Source: Symsagittifera roscoffensis (Eukaryota; Xenacoelomorpha; Acoela; Convolutidae). Taken from it: a DNA stretch of 64,000 bases. The stretch is from contig NC_087069.1 in NCBI RefSeq assembly GCF_963678635.1, positions 19,382,660 to 19,446,659 on the forward strand, given 5' to 3'. The position numbers and the translations under genes are program-made. Below the pieces are notes generated by a model. That model was not told the DNA's origin, did not search any database, and was given only the letters and a program-made list of their open reading frames with translations. Below are positions 11,590 to 23,745 of the stretch, in pieces. Position 1 is the first letter of the stretch; every line of letters begins with the position of its first letter.

Positions 11590-11978
11590 GCTATCAAGCA
11601 GCTGAAAAATTCAGCAAGTTCTCAAAAGAGCGCAAAACTGGTCTTGTCTCTATTGCCGGTGGTTCACTTGTTGATTCGTTTAACTCAGTTCATGGCTCGG
11701 AGAACCCTTCATCCTCTTCGATTGCAGGTTCAATTACAGGTTCTCCGTGGATCTTTCTCAAGGAAAAAGGAAGTCGTTCGCAGGTTGAGCCATATATCTG
11801 GAGTCAAAAATCTCAGTATCAAGTCTCCCAACTCGTTCTGCAATCTGCGACATCCTTATCATCGTTCCAAGCTAATTCCGGCGATGGGAACTTGCATCTG
11901 GTGATGCTCACTGAAGTTTCTCCTCATGATCTTGATCATAAGCCACACCTGAGTTGGGACATTAGTTTGTGCTCATAA
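11590..11978 (+). CDS. 3'-terminal coding exon of an unidentified gene
   Basis: A plus-strand frame is open from a TAA at about 11,583 to a TAA at 11,976-11,978 without internal ATG until late, so it reads as a last exon rather than a single-exon gene. Possible 3' splice sites are the AGs at 11,590 and 11,614 (ATTCAG). The roughly 120 residues are well balanced (KTGLVSIAGGSLVDSFNSVH, then GSPWIFLKEKGSRSQVEPYI, then SGDGNLHLVMLTEVSPHD). Codon use is richer in G+C than the surroundings, and there are no lesions. I do not recognise the family. Upstream exons were not found. It lies between the minus-strand and plus-strand Polinton genes, so it is either Polinton cargo or a host exon in sequence that separates two Polinton fragments. 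Confidence 0.5.
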
Positions 11979-13981
11979 AATCCCAGTAACTGACTTGAGC
12001 GCGAGCTCTTTGATTATCATCATTTTATTAAGCTCGACCGAGTACGTGATGTTGATTTTGTGAGCGGAGAAGATCATAGTAAGAAACAAATTGTAGGTAA
12101 TGAGTGAAAACAAGGAGTTTGATTGGTTTAGAGCTGAGAGAAAGGCTAATTGACTGTAGTTAATCTGAACAAAAAACAAATATGTGAGTTTAACAAATCA
12201 GAATAGATTTACCGAGTTCGGACGGTAGTCGTATCCAATCAAAAAATCAAAAAAATTCAGGTTTTTTAGGGAATATTTGATAAAAAGTCATGTCCAATCA
12301 GAAACGAAAATCCACTTGAGGCGTTTTTTAAATTGGTCCCTACCAAACACATAAATTTCCATCAATACTAAAATTGCCTTATTCAATAAGCGGACCCTTT
12401 TAGGGATTATCTTCCAAATAAGTAATTATAATCATTAGTGAAATTACAAAAATTTATGACCACAGGTTGGTTGCTTTTAAAAAAAAATTGCCGTTTTAAA
12501 TAACGAAAATTTTTTTAAAGAAATATTCCTGCCAATTATCACCAGGTCAAATAAAATTTTTCTAATCAATGAGAAAGTTTTGATTGGAGATAATATTCCA
12601 ATGTTTGGATTTTGGATGTAAATTTCAGAATATAGCTTAAAATTGATAAGTTTTCAAAGCAAATCTCTAGAAAGCTTATTCCAAAACTATTTTATAGGAT
12701 TTTGAAAATTGAAAGCTTGTAGAGAAATGAAGGAACAAAAAACTCTATTGCGGAATTTCGACAAATTTGGAAATCAGGTAGTGAGTAAAAAGAGTATTTG
12801 AAATATTATCATAAGACTTTCTGATTAACTTCAAAATTTCTGAAATGAATAAAAATTCTTTTTTTTGTCAGGTGTAAGTCAGCAGTGTGCTTAAAGCTTT
12901 GATACTCAATACACAGTTAAAAAATCTATTTTTTTGGATTGAGTAAGTTTCTCTAAACAGGCCCTTAATTAGTCGGAGAACTCTTTTTGGACAACCTAAA
13001 CGTCCAAACTTTGTGGAAAAATTATGAATCTCAATAAGAACTTAATCTCTATTTCATTAATAGGAAAACAAAACGGAATGTTTTCCTTTTTGTTGTAGAG
13101 CAACTCGAGAAAATTCAAACGTTTTTTCTAAATAACTTTTTCATACTGATGATTATATATCATCCAAAAATAAATCTAGAAACTGCTGAGTTCTAACTGG
13201 TTGAAAATTGCTCTCGAAAAATCCAGAAATTTGGTCATAAAAAGAAAATTTTCGCAGACGACGACCTTATCGCGATAAACAGAATTTTGCGTGGGCGATA
13301 ACATCACTTCTTGTTAAAGCATGACATCATTACCATAAAAGAAGTTTTGCGTAGGTGTTGACCTCAATTAAATAGAAGAAAACGACCAGAAGAGGATAAC
13401 TACGTAAGCGATGAAGTCTTTTTTTTGTAAAATACACTAAGTCTACTGAATTTAATCCTTATTTCTGTTTGCCAATCAGAAACGGCCAGTTAATTTTTAC
13501 TTCAAATTTCACAACTCAATTTCTCTAATCGATTGGTACTTTGAATTATTATTTGTGGAACCATTCCAAAGACTCAATTTGTTTTCGTCTAAATTTACGT
13601 TAGGTCTACCTTTAACTGCAACGAGAAAATTAAGTGCGCAGACTGAAGAAAAGAGTTTATTCGCCATAAACCAGTTCAACATGGAAAACTATGTACTAAA
13701 GGAGTTCTTTCTTGTCTTGATTGTAAATATTTCACTTACAATTGGCAAGAAAGGAACTATTATATCGCTTACAAGAAAATACGAGCTACTAATCTCCCCA
13801 ACAACATCAGAGAAAGGAGTATGGAGCAAATCAACGAAAACCAATTGATACTGTACCGGAATTGAGCAAGAGTGTAGAGGAAGAAGGAATTGAAAGAGAA
13901 ACTTAAGGCTTGCCAACATTTCCCGGTGGATGAGGAGAGAGAAAACGGGAAAATGGGAGACACAAGGTTTTCAACCTTCAA
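11979..13981. other. AT-rich stretch upstream of the polymerase remnant
   Basis: No firm gene. A plus-strand frame at 13,555-13,848 with FAINQFNMENYVLKEFFL, and shifted-frame patches up to 13,980, could be an eroded N-terminal portion of the polymerase gene, but I cannot prove it. The rest is low-complexity. Confidence 0.35.
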
Positions 13982-16874
13982 ATGACCCAGTTAGATACTA
14001 AATTATTCAACGAGAAGGGTGAAGAACCCTTCAAGAAGCTCGATTCAGCCGCTAAAATCAACATTGAGTTGGGGTTTGTTCTTCAAAACAATGAGATTGA
14101 GGTGAATGTCAGTTTTTCTACGCCCATAAAAAACAATACTTTGTTTGAAAAATCCCAGCTGCTGTACACTAAATCAGGCTGGATATCAATTCAAGGAAAA
14201 GTGAAAAAAATTGATTTTGTGGAGCAAAGTACCAAAAAACTTATGGAGGTTCAAGTTAATCGCTAACACAAAGTGGAGATTCAAATTGATCGCTAACATT
14301 ACAAAAGTTGCTGCTTTGCTCGAAAATATCCTAATGGGATATGCGGACTCTGTCTTAATGATCCTATATTAAGACCTACACAATTGATATGTCTTTTATC
14401 CAGCCAGGACAAGAAAACATACAAAGATTATTTGTGTCTTTTCCGCGCATTGGCAATGTACATAAGCACTGATCTCTACTCTCACACTTTCAGATAGTTT
14501 ACTGGTTTTTCTTATCAAAGTCTGGTCAAGATCCTAAATTTTTAGTGGGGTTTTAGTACACTACTTAACGGTTATCGAGGAAACTGTGCAAAGAAACACC
14601 TTTATACCGATTTTTGGATTCAAAAGCGGTAGATATGACTATATTTTGATCAAGCCCTACTCAATACCTTATCTGACTCGCGATGAAGAACAAGAAATAT
14701 CAGTCATCAAAAAAGGAAACGATTTCATGTCTTTCAAATTTGCAGATGTACAATTATTCGACATAATGAAGTTTATGGGTGGAGCACCAACTCTGGACTT
14801 CTTTCTCAAGTCTATAAACAAAAAAAAATCCCTATCAGTCAGTTTATAACACAGACAAATTTGAATTTCCCGAAATACCACCTTATGAAAACTTTTCTTT
14901 CCAATTACTTTCCAATAAACTTAGAAACATTTAATCCTCTGGACAAAGACTTCATATTATGAGAAAACGAGAAGGAGTAGGATTAAAGCAATGAAAAAAG
15001 CTGAAAATTAGGTTTGTAACTCCCTCTGGTTCGGATAATTAGAAATACTGACAAGAGACTTGGAAGAAAAACGGAAAAACGGAATGACTGTTTTCAAAAA
15101 CATATTGCAGTGGCACAACAACAAGGATTTTGTTCGGACCCTAGAAAAAAAATTCAGTTTTATCATAACAAAGGGATAGTTATGTTGAAACTTGTATATA
15201 CTTTTCCGAATCCAGCAAGTATATGTTTATACAACTCAAAAAATTATTCATTGTAAGAAACCCATTTGCGAAAATGATAAAGATTTGCGTGAAAAAAAAA
15301 ACGAAAAGACATGACCTGTGGTCTTTTGATTATGTTTACTGTAGTTCGAGAATCAATTATCAGGCGTTCATAAAACATTTGTGAATCGAGCGTTCAAGCT
15401 GATGCGAGCCAGCTTTACCCATACTCAACATGTCAAGACATGCCAACAGGACTGTACTCGAGATGGGAGTCTGACACCGTTATTCAGAAGTTTACAGCTA
15501 GGCATAACCGATATCACAACTTTGAGAAAAATCTCAACAAAATGGAAAATTGAGTGCTTTATCACATCTGGAAAACAGTAGAAAATTGAATATTTTAATG
15601 TGGACGATTATTGTGATCACTGTAAAACAGTAATCGAAGCAATGGGATGTTAATACCATTTCTGTTACTGTCAAGAAGCTCATCCCGCCCTAAGATATCA
15701 GGATAATTAACGAACATATAAGAAAAGAGAGATGGGTGATATGAGACGGGAGTACTGGCTAGGTTAAGTGCGATTTAGTTGCCACTTTTCTCCAATTTTC
15801 CAAAGCAATGAAGTAGGAGACTACGTGAAAAACTTCGCAATCGAGAAAGCTTATATTAAACTTTAAGCTGCAAAATAGAACAGTTATAACTCCTCGTTTC
15901 AACTTTTGTTTGGAACTTGATTTGCAGTGCTCATTAAAAAAAAACCATTTTTTTTCACTATTTTCCTCAAAAATGTTTCAGTAAGTGTTACACTAATTGT
16001 TACAGTCAGTGGTTGATGCTAGAAGAGAAGGAAATGGAACTCGTTTATCAGGAAGTGTTGTAGAAACAATTGAACTTTTGGGTATTTCCACCTATCGATA
16101 TCAGATCATGGATAGACCCAGGCATACAATCCAAAATTATCTGATCGATGAAAAAATCTCATAAGGTAATCAATGAACCGCTATTAAAAAGACTGAATAC
16201 AGTCGAGAAAGTTTATATGAAATTGAAATGCAGAAATCAATCATTGAGCACGAGAACCCATCAGGGTTGGTTTTTTCATACTTCAGTATGCAAAGTTGCG
16301 AATGTTGGAGCTGTACTACAACTTCCTTGACAATTTCTGTGATAAAGGTAAATTTGAAGAGTTGGAGATGGACACATAACCACTTTATTAAGCACTTGCT
16401 GAAGAAAACCTGAAAAAAAACTTAAAATTCTGTATCCAACCAAAAAAATCAGGTGAAAAGACCGCAGAGACTCTTCAAGGCTGATGCAAAATCTATTTTT
16501 TTTCCTCGAACGTATTGCAGTACGCATAAAAAGCATAAAAAGAGGGCGCCGGGTTTTTTCGTAGAGAAATTTATATTCACGGAAAAGCTAAGTTTGTGTA
16601 GCAAGACAATTAGCGGCTATGACAAGAAGTCAGATAATTTCAATTTCAGTAGTGAAGTTTTGAACAAACGAGCTCTAAAAGATTTTGGAGACGGATCTAT
16701 GTCAAAGTACAGGAGAGTGCTCGTTGAAGCAACCAACCTAACTGTTGAGAATTCAGAACCGTAAATCATATGGTGGCCACGTTTGGTGGCCAAACAAAGA
16801 AAGAACTCAGTTGTTTTTATCCGAAGAGACAAGTTGAAGATAATGGAAGTCATAAAAAACTTTTGAATTTTTAA
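13982..16874 (+). pseudogene. Polinton/Maverick protein-primed DNA polymerase B, decayed
   Basis: This is a nearly collinear remnant of pPolB, which replicates Maverick DNA by protein priming. Blocks in order on the plus strand: an N-terminal region (13,982-14,266); a patch DYLCLFRALAMY (about 14,430); an exonuclease-region block at 14,586-14,849 with GFKSGRYDYILIK, ISVIKKGNDFMSFKFADVQL and FMGGAPTLDFFLK; PPYENFSFQLL (14,880); HNNKDF (15,115); CQDMPTGLYSRW (15,433); a Cys-rich block CDHCKTVIEAMGC (15,620); VGFFILQYAKLRMLELYYNF (16,270). The polymerase C motif is expected as DTDS after EELEMDT (16,360), but it reads DT-stop-P here. The C-terminal block at 16,453-16,764 has THKKHKKRAPGFF and MSKYRRVL, and the end is CFYPKRQVE with TAA at 16,872-16,874. 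More than ten stops or frameshifts make it non-functional. Confidence 0.88.
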
Positions 16875-18930
16875 GAACTGACTCAAAATAATAAATTTAT
16901 CAGAATGAAGGTCATGTTTTCATTTTCTGTACGATGCATTTTTCTATTGGTTTTATTTTTTCATAATGTTACGGTAAACTTCAAAAACGACGCAGTGATG
17001 TATATACTTTCGTTAAAAAAGGATTTTTTCTCGAAAAACTTAATTTTGCGAATTCTTAATAGGTTTAGTTTCAGGAAGAAAGAATTCTTTTTAAAACATT
17101 GAGATTATCTATGAAAATACTCAACATGTCAAATTGTATCAAAGTTTTAATGTGATTCGAAGTTTTTTTGAAATAAAAAAAAATCAATTTTTAGACGTTT
17201 TTTTTGCAAAAGTCTTAAGAATTACTTAACTTGAACCAAGAAAAACATAATATAATACCTTTCTTTTAGAATCCACACGGTATAAATCACTGGTGTTTGC
17301 CAATTACGTAACGCGCGCCCAAGTCTCCCCAAAAAAACCCGAGATTTCCATACAAAAGCCAAAAAAAAACACCTTTATCTTAATATATTGTTGATTTTAT
17401 AACGAAGGATAAAACATAGCCTTCAGAACGGATGCTCTTTTCCCTATCCTAAAACCTGGGGTCTGCAGTGACCTCCAACCTAATCTACAATATCTACTAA
17501 AGCTATTTGTTCTAACAGGAAACATACAAAAAAGAGAGCATCTCTCCGCTTTCCACATGCTATTGATGCTTCCTCAAAAATCATCTTGTCTCTTTGAGCC
17601 GTCATCAAGAGCACTCAAGACCTTCTTCATTCGTCAGAGTCGTTTTCTTCTCTGGTTAAACCCGCCAAGCATCAGATGAAACTGAGCTGCAGTTTGTTTC
17701 TTGCAAAAGGCACGGCGATCAAAGCAAGGACTTTTGAAGTAGCCTTCATCCCTTCCTCAAAGTGTCGCAACAGTAGTGCCATCCAAAGTAAACTGACAAT
17801 TGATCCAAGTTTCCTCTTGCATTTTGAGGAAACTAGTTTTCCAAAAGGTTCTTGTTTCAAAGTCATGTCTTTGATTACTTTTTCAGGCAGCATCCATGGC
17901 ACCTTTGTTCTCTAGAGCCACTAAATTTCCTCTGGCCGAGTTTCTGAAAGTCCTCTAGCTGAATTTCCTCTGGCCCAGCCACTAAATGTCCTCTGGCTCA
18001 GCTGGTTCGCATATCGCAAGGTGCCCGTTAAGGTTAGACATTTGTGCCTTACAGGGTTTATTTGTCCCACAACGCTTCCTTTTCCATGACCCATTCTTGA
18101 CGGCTTGAAGTCCTGAAAATGATTTCCCCACACTGGCTCAGAATTTCCGTCTCCTGTGAAAGTACGGTCACCCCTTTCAGCTTTTATAACTGGCAAATAT
18201 AAGCCCTGCCATAACACTAGGTGGTTTTATCGAGGTGTCCGAGGTGGTTTTGACCGCATTGTCCCATTCCTCGTCCTGGACATATATAATTTTTAACGCA
18301 TTGATCCTTGACGTGTGGGCCTAATGGGAGAAATCGCTTCGCTTTCAGAAGTGGCAGAATCAATGAGTAGTTCACTCATTTGTCGCTCGCTTTCATTCAA
18401 TTTCTCGAGGATTTCATGCATCAGTGGTCTATTATGACCTGTTTCAATTTTTGATTGGGTCGAGGAGCGCTATAATACCAACCAGAATTCTCCCACTCAG
18501 CTCTTTCCGCAGTTATCCCGGTTTTCGTAATTGAGATGATAGACTTCACAATCACCCTCAGGTAGGGTTCTGAGGAAAGGTACCCTGGCTGCAATCCCTA
18601 TTTACCTTCTGCGAGGTAATTCAGTCAGTATTCTCTTAGTTGATATTTCGATCCTGCCAGGAGAGCTGAAAAAAGTTCTAGCTTGGAGGAGTCATCTTCC
18701 ATCGTCTTTGTTTTAATCGTCGCCGTTCCTGCATCATCTTCCTCGTCAAGAAAATTGACGTCCAGACTTAATGTTCTACGTAATGAGGCGTTTGACAACG
18801 TTGTCTTTCCCCATTCGACTGGGATCCTGATCCATTGGTTCTTCCGTCATCTGGTTACTATCTTGATCCTCACTCTGCCGTGGTCCGGTTTCAATACCGG
18901 TTTCTTCCGAGCGGAAATATCCTAACTTCT
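16875..18930. other. Right flank of the Polinton; no supportable gene
   Basis: G+C rises from about 17.6 kb. Open frames at 17,672-17,915 exist on both strands and neither is recognisable. Short repeats of a CTAAATTTCCTCTGGCC type occur three times at 17,920-18,000. Nothing else is supportable. Confidence 0.35.
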
Positions 18931-19862
18931 TCACCATCGGGGACTATGCTGACCGCTTTCCAACTGAGGGCTGCTAGAGCATATCTCGGCAAAATTATTC
19001 CCAATGGTATAAAATCCCGCCTGACTTGACCAAAACAACTGCTTCACCCAAGTTGAAGTTGTTTTCATTTTCATTGCAAGTAGCGCGACCTTCAGTCTCT
19101 TCCAATCGTTCGTTTTTTTTGCAGATTTTGGAATGGCGATGTTGCTCATACGTTTTGTCGTTGACTCTTCCAAATAAGCGAAGTGCGTGATTTGCAATAC
19201 TGCAGCATTACTGCTCACAAAGCACGAATCTGTCGTGTCGGCGAAACCTGTCATCTTCCTCTCGTTGGTTTCAATTACAATGAGTCTTGGCGCATACACT
19301 GCGGAGTCATCTCCGTGTAAGAATATTCTGATAATAGGATAATCTGGTGTTTCTTCAGGCAATTCATTGAAGTCAATCCGCTCATTTGTATCTTTCCTGG
19401 CTCTCTGATACGATGTTAGCAGTCTCGGTAACTTCTTTAAATCTCTATTTGTCTTGTCGTAGGTTCTATGGTTACATGACATTGGGCATACTTCTATGTG
19501 TCCCTTTTACACTTCAACCATTCTGTCGCAGAAATTTTGTTGACGTTTACCGCTGTCAGTTCTAACTCTGCAGTTTTTGCAAACTGTAGATCCTCGCTCA
19601 TCGCATCATGCAAGACACTTTGTACACACCAATATAGAGTGCTTCCATCAACTACTGAGATGAAATTCAGGTGTTGCAAAGACCTCCGGTATGTTCCTAC
19701 CTTCGGGTCATGAAAAGCAAACGTCACCACAGGCCTGTGTATAACTGTTACGAACTCACTCCTTCGCTTTATCAGTACGAGAGTCCCCCCACGGCCAAAA
19801 ACAAGTAAGTCACCAGTTGCATGCTTCATCTTTTTCAAGTCTTTCATCTTCTCCAGTTCCAA
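18931..19862 (-). pseudogene. Unidentified coding-like minus-strand segment
   Basis: Two long frames (19,862-19,494, 122 codons; 19,482-18,931, 183 codons) follow each other with a frame change. Composition is protein-like and rather G+C-rich: the first includes FHDPKVGTYRRSLQHLNF, the second PDYPIIRIFLHGDDSAVYAP and LIVIETNERKMTGFADTTD. The first ~95 bp of the upstream frame (to 19,767) are shared with repeat R; the rest is unique in this window. I do not recognise the family. It may be the 3' part of a gene carried by the R element, or a host gene fragment the element is joined to. Confidence 0.4.
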
Positions 19863-20029
19863 AGCGAAACGGCTTTAAATTAAATTGTATCAGTGTATGT
19901 CTCAGACTCTCATCTTCATCAAGAGGCCGTTTCTCTCTGCATATCATGTTTTTCTACTGACTCTCGCATCAATTCCGGGTAACGAGTCAGTGTGATGAAT
20001 TCACTTAAGCTGCAGTTTATGGCAACCAA

Positions 20030-21060
20030 AGTCAGCAGTCCATAAAGATATTATGCAATCCTTCATTTTGTAACCCTGCAGGTCCGTTTTGGTCTACACT
20101 CAAAGTATCACGAACAGCGCTAGTTTCACTGCTATAGATAGTTCTGTGACTGCGTTGATGAACTCTCGGATCAAGAAGCGAGAAAATCGAGAATACATTT
20201 TTGCTAGGAAAGACGCGGAACTTCTTGCTCACAATCCTTCTAACATGCTAACTTATTCTTACATAGACTTCTGCTTCCGAAGTCGTCCTGAATATTCTAT
20301 CAACTAATTCAGTGGATTTCTCTACTCTTTCTTCCAGAGTTTTGACGATGTAGCCATGAATCGTGACATCATCGGTGGGCCTCGCGCGGAAATGTCTATG
20401 CCCAATGCTGCATCTTGGGGAATCAAGTGCTGCCAATTTTTTGCCTTTGGTTTTTTTCTTAAAAAACTGCTTCTATATGAGATTCCGCCTCTTTGGCATT
20501 CTGTCTTCATTCCCTGCGTTCCCTTTTTGCGGAACCAGAAATCTTTCGACAAGTCGAAATTGATCTGATAGTTATCGTCAATCATAGATTTCATTTTCAG
20601 CTGACTGCTGAAAATGGACAGTTCCAACTCAAGCAATTCAAATAAAAACATCATATGCGGATGCGCTTTGAATCGCGTCAGAGTTTTAGAGTGATCAGAT
20701 CACACAGCCGTGAATTCTATTTCCCAAGGGTTTGAGATTTTTCTAATCCAATTCTCTAATCGGTGCGGGAAACTTTACATCATAGGTCTCTTCCGCCAGA
20801 AGCGCAACCATCGCGTGTACATACTTCATTCAATCAGGAAGCAGTGCATACTGTTGAAATAGCACGGTAACTTCCCTTGGGTTGTTTTTCCGAAGGCTAG
20901 CCAACATTTTTAGAGCTGGCCAAAGTTTTGTTTTAAAGTATGGACGTAGTCCGAGCTCGTTGTGGCTCTTATCTCTGCCTTCCTCGTTTCCCCTTTATCA
21001 AATGCAGCTAATTTCAACTCACCATAAACTTCCACTTCAATTTCTTGCTCCTCTAACCTC
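20030..21060 (-). pseudogene. Decayed gene of repeat R, copy 1
   Basis: Minus-strand frames shift several times but stay protein-like. From 20,950 comes LWPALKMLASLRKNNPREVT, then MKYVHAMVALLAEETYDVKF and FPAPIREL. Later come MMFLFELLELELSIFSSQLK (20,654) and YQINFDLSKDFWFRKKG, then SPRCSIGHRHFRARPTDD (20,420) and VEKSTELVDRIFRTTSEAEV. The same order appears in copy 2. I do not recognise the protein. Multiple stops and frameshifts, with a stop just before MKYVHAM in both copies, indicate decay or unrecognised introns. Confidence 0.45.
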
Positions 21061-23207
21061 GGGCACGCTCTTTCTTTTCGACATGGGAGGTGGGTCTATT
21101 ACTTGCTCAAACACTTTTACATTTCGTCCATTAAAGCCTCGTCTCTTGGGAAGTTTTTCTCGTCTACGAACTCCTCTTCATTTTTCGTGATTTACTCTCC
21201 TATCTTACAGCATTCGCACATTCACTGGTTCCGTTCTGGTGTTTGAGGTCAACCCCTAAAGGTCAGCTAGTCTCAGGGCAGTTACTGAGCTGTAGTTGAT
21301 TTCATCCGCATTCAGCCAATCCAATTCGACCACATTAGAGAGACCCGATCAAAACATTGTTCCGCTCTAGTTACTGGCGTCTCAGCTGCAGAAATTTTTG
21401 AGTTTCATGTGGAATCGTTGGACCCAGTCTACATCTCGGATGTATCGTTCGTCAAGTGAACTTTCAGCCAATCATTCGATCACGTTTGACGTATGTCCCT
21501 GGTAACGCAAAACTAGATGAACATTTTCTCAATTGAAATGCTTTTTTAAGCCAATCAAATTGACGGTGTGTTAATTTTGTATTTTTTGCTCTGATTTTCT
21601 TCAATTATGTTTCAGTTAGAAAACTAGGTGGAACTGTAGAGTTTTTGTTCAATTATTTTCGCTTCAGTATCAGAAAAAAATTTGTTCAAATGATATATTT
21701 GTTACCTGAATTTTGTTGAGCCAAGTTTTTTTCTCCAAACTTTTTCTTTGGAAGCTTTTAGACAAATCACAATATAGAAGATTGGTTTCTTTGCTTTGTT
21801 TTTTTTTGAATTTCAGTGAATAAAACTACGAGAAACTTCTACCGTAGAAAAAAAAAACATCGAAGGTTTTCAGATAAAAACCAACTGAGTTTTTTAGTTT
21901 TCTCTCATAAATTTTTCCCAAAAAAACTGCATCCAAATTATCTCATTTCTACCATGTGCTTGTTTTTTTTCTGTTTAAGTTTTTAAAAGTTTCAAATCTC
22001 TCTCACTTGAATTTTTTCGAGAAAGTTCCATTAATCCTGAATATAACAGTTTTTAACGCTATTTTGCATCAAAAATAATGGTTATGTGTTTGCTAAAAAA
22101 AACTTACAGTAACAATTGAGCAATAGAATTTGTCTCTGCTAAAGGTAACTATCTACAAACTACAGAGTAATATTTAGACGATTGGAGTTCTGCCAGCAAA
22201 TCAATCATTCAATTGATTATAGGTTTGACCCTAGTTTCTCTAGTTCTGACTAACCTTTCATGCAAAATTAGACCAAAAGCGACAGAGGCCGAAATTGGCA
22301 GCTGTTTTTTGAAAAAGGAAAAACGGGAAACGATATATGTACTTGAAAGAAATAGTGAACAGTTATGAAAAAAATTTTGATTTCTTTTCTTACGGACTCT
22401 AGTACTTTTTTGATATTCTTTCTCCCTTTTTTAGCTATTTTAGCATAAACAAGATCAGTTAAATCAATTAATTGAAAATTAGTGTATTTATTGTGAGAAT
22501 TGCTCAGAAATTGCAGTTTTGTACAAAAAAAGACAAAGAATTGAATTGTGAGTTTTTTTGAAGAAACTTTCATTAAAAAACTCAAGTTTTGGTAATTGAA
22601 TTGAGATTGTCATCAATAGTCAAACCTAGCTGGCTCAAATAAACTAGCTTTTGTTCTTTAAAAAAATGAAAAGTTGTAGAAATTGGATAAATGCTGAGAC
22701 TAATATGAAACAGTTTACTTCTCTTGTTCACAAATTATCGTAATTTTCACGATTCTTGAGCAAATGTGGAAGCTTCAGCTCAGATTTGGCTGACTTGAGC
22801 ACTGTTTCTGGTATTCATAACACTATATATCACGCATCTTAGCTTAAATAAGATCAAACCGTTTTTATACTTTGAAAAAAAGAAGAAACTTTTCATGTTT
22901 TTCATTTAAGTTTTGTGTCATTGATTTAACATGATACGAATTAACCAACAATTTGAGTTTTTACGCTGTTCACATAAAACCTTGATTGTTTAAGGTTATA
23001 ATAAAGAAGAATAATTACAAAATTGCCAGTTACTTGATATTTTTGTAAATTTTTTAAAAATTTGAGATTTTTGCACAAAAAAAGTAATAACTGAAACCTA
23101 TCATCCGAAACTTTGAGACATACTATACGAAATATAAGACGTCTATGTTGCGAAATATAAGACGTCTATTCCCGATCTTTATAAATGAATTTTTAATCAA
23201 TCCCGTT

Positions 23208-23745
23208 TCAAATCTTAAATGTTACTGTATCAGCAAAATCGGGCGCCAAAATTTTCTGAGGTTCGATTTCATCCTGCCTTATCTTGCATGTTATCCTTAT
23301 CAATACTAGAGGAGACAATTTGTGAACTACTGCCCTACAATTCCTGTCAATCTCTCGTTTTAACGGTTTGATTCCAACCTTCTTGCTGACCACTACTGAT
23401 GTTATTGCTGCCGTCCCCTCTAGATCAGCACTGGTTATTTCTCTTTCTAACAATTAACCTAGCATTCGCATCATTTCTGGTCTGACAACCACCGTTTGTT
23501 TGTTTGTTTGTTTGATTGTTTGTTTTTTTGTTTTCATGCGAATCAGATCCTGCTGAAACAAGTTTAAACGTAATAGCAGGTCCAATGGCACGGGATCTTT
23601 ATTGGACAGAATCTTAGTCTCGACTGCTTTCTCCGCCGTTAATTGAGGGTGTCCCAGCATAGGGTGTCCTGATTTGTCTAAGAAACTGGTCAAAAGAAAC
23701 ATAGTTTCATAGGATTCTTGATCTAAAAACGAGAACTTCTCTTTT
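23208..23745 (-). pseudogene. Second gene of repeat R, copy 1, split by a microsatellite
   Basis: The minus strand reads ETMFLLTSFLDKSGHPM and AVETKILSNKDPV (23,702 onward), then an (AAAC)n run at 23,534-23,494, then VVRPEMMRML and LEGTAAITSVVVSKKVG and VVHKLSPLVLIRITC to a stop at 23,208. The microsatellite changes frame. Copy 2 has the same arrangement with nine residue differences in the last 81. Function unknown. Confidence 0.45.
23494..23534. repeat. (TTTG)n microsatellite
   Basis: Five to six TTTG units with one TTGA interruption, located inside the coding-like frame of repeat R; a longer version is at the matching place in copy 2. Confidence 0.9.

Larger units (their letters stand above)
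19767..23745 (-). repeat. Unclassified repeat R, copy 1
   Basis: A 3.98-kb block matches 24,572-28,485 at roughly 85-93% by eye over both coding-like and non-coding parts. The left boundary is at TTTATCAGTACGA and the right boundary just after the stretch encoding LDQESYETM. Coding-like minus-strand frames occur at both ends (23,745-23,208 and about 21,050-20,030); the middle (21.2-23.1 kb) is AT-rich and non-coding. No LTRs or terminal inverted repeats could be seen. It is probably a transposon or endogenous viral element of unknown class. Confidence 0.7.

Noticed and set aside
16617-16886. Minus-strand 89-codon frame
   Set aside because: Antisense of the C-terminal block of the Polinton polymerase on the plus strand.
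17672-17915. Overlapping open frames on both strands with moderate G+C
   Set aside because: Neither has a recognisable motif, neighbour or splice signal that would favour one strand.
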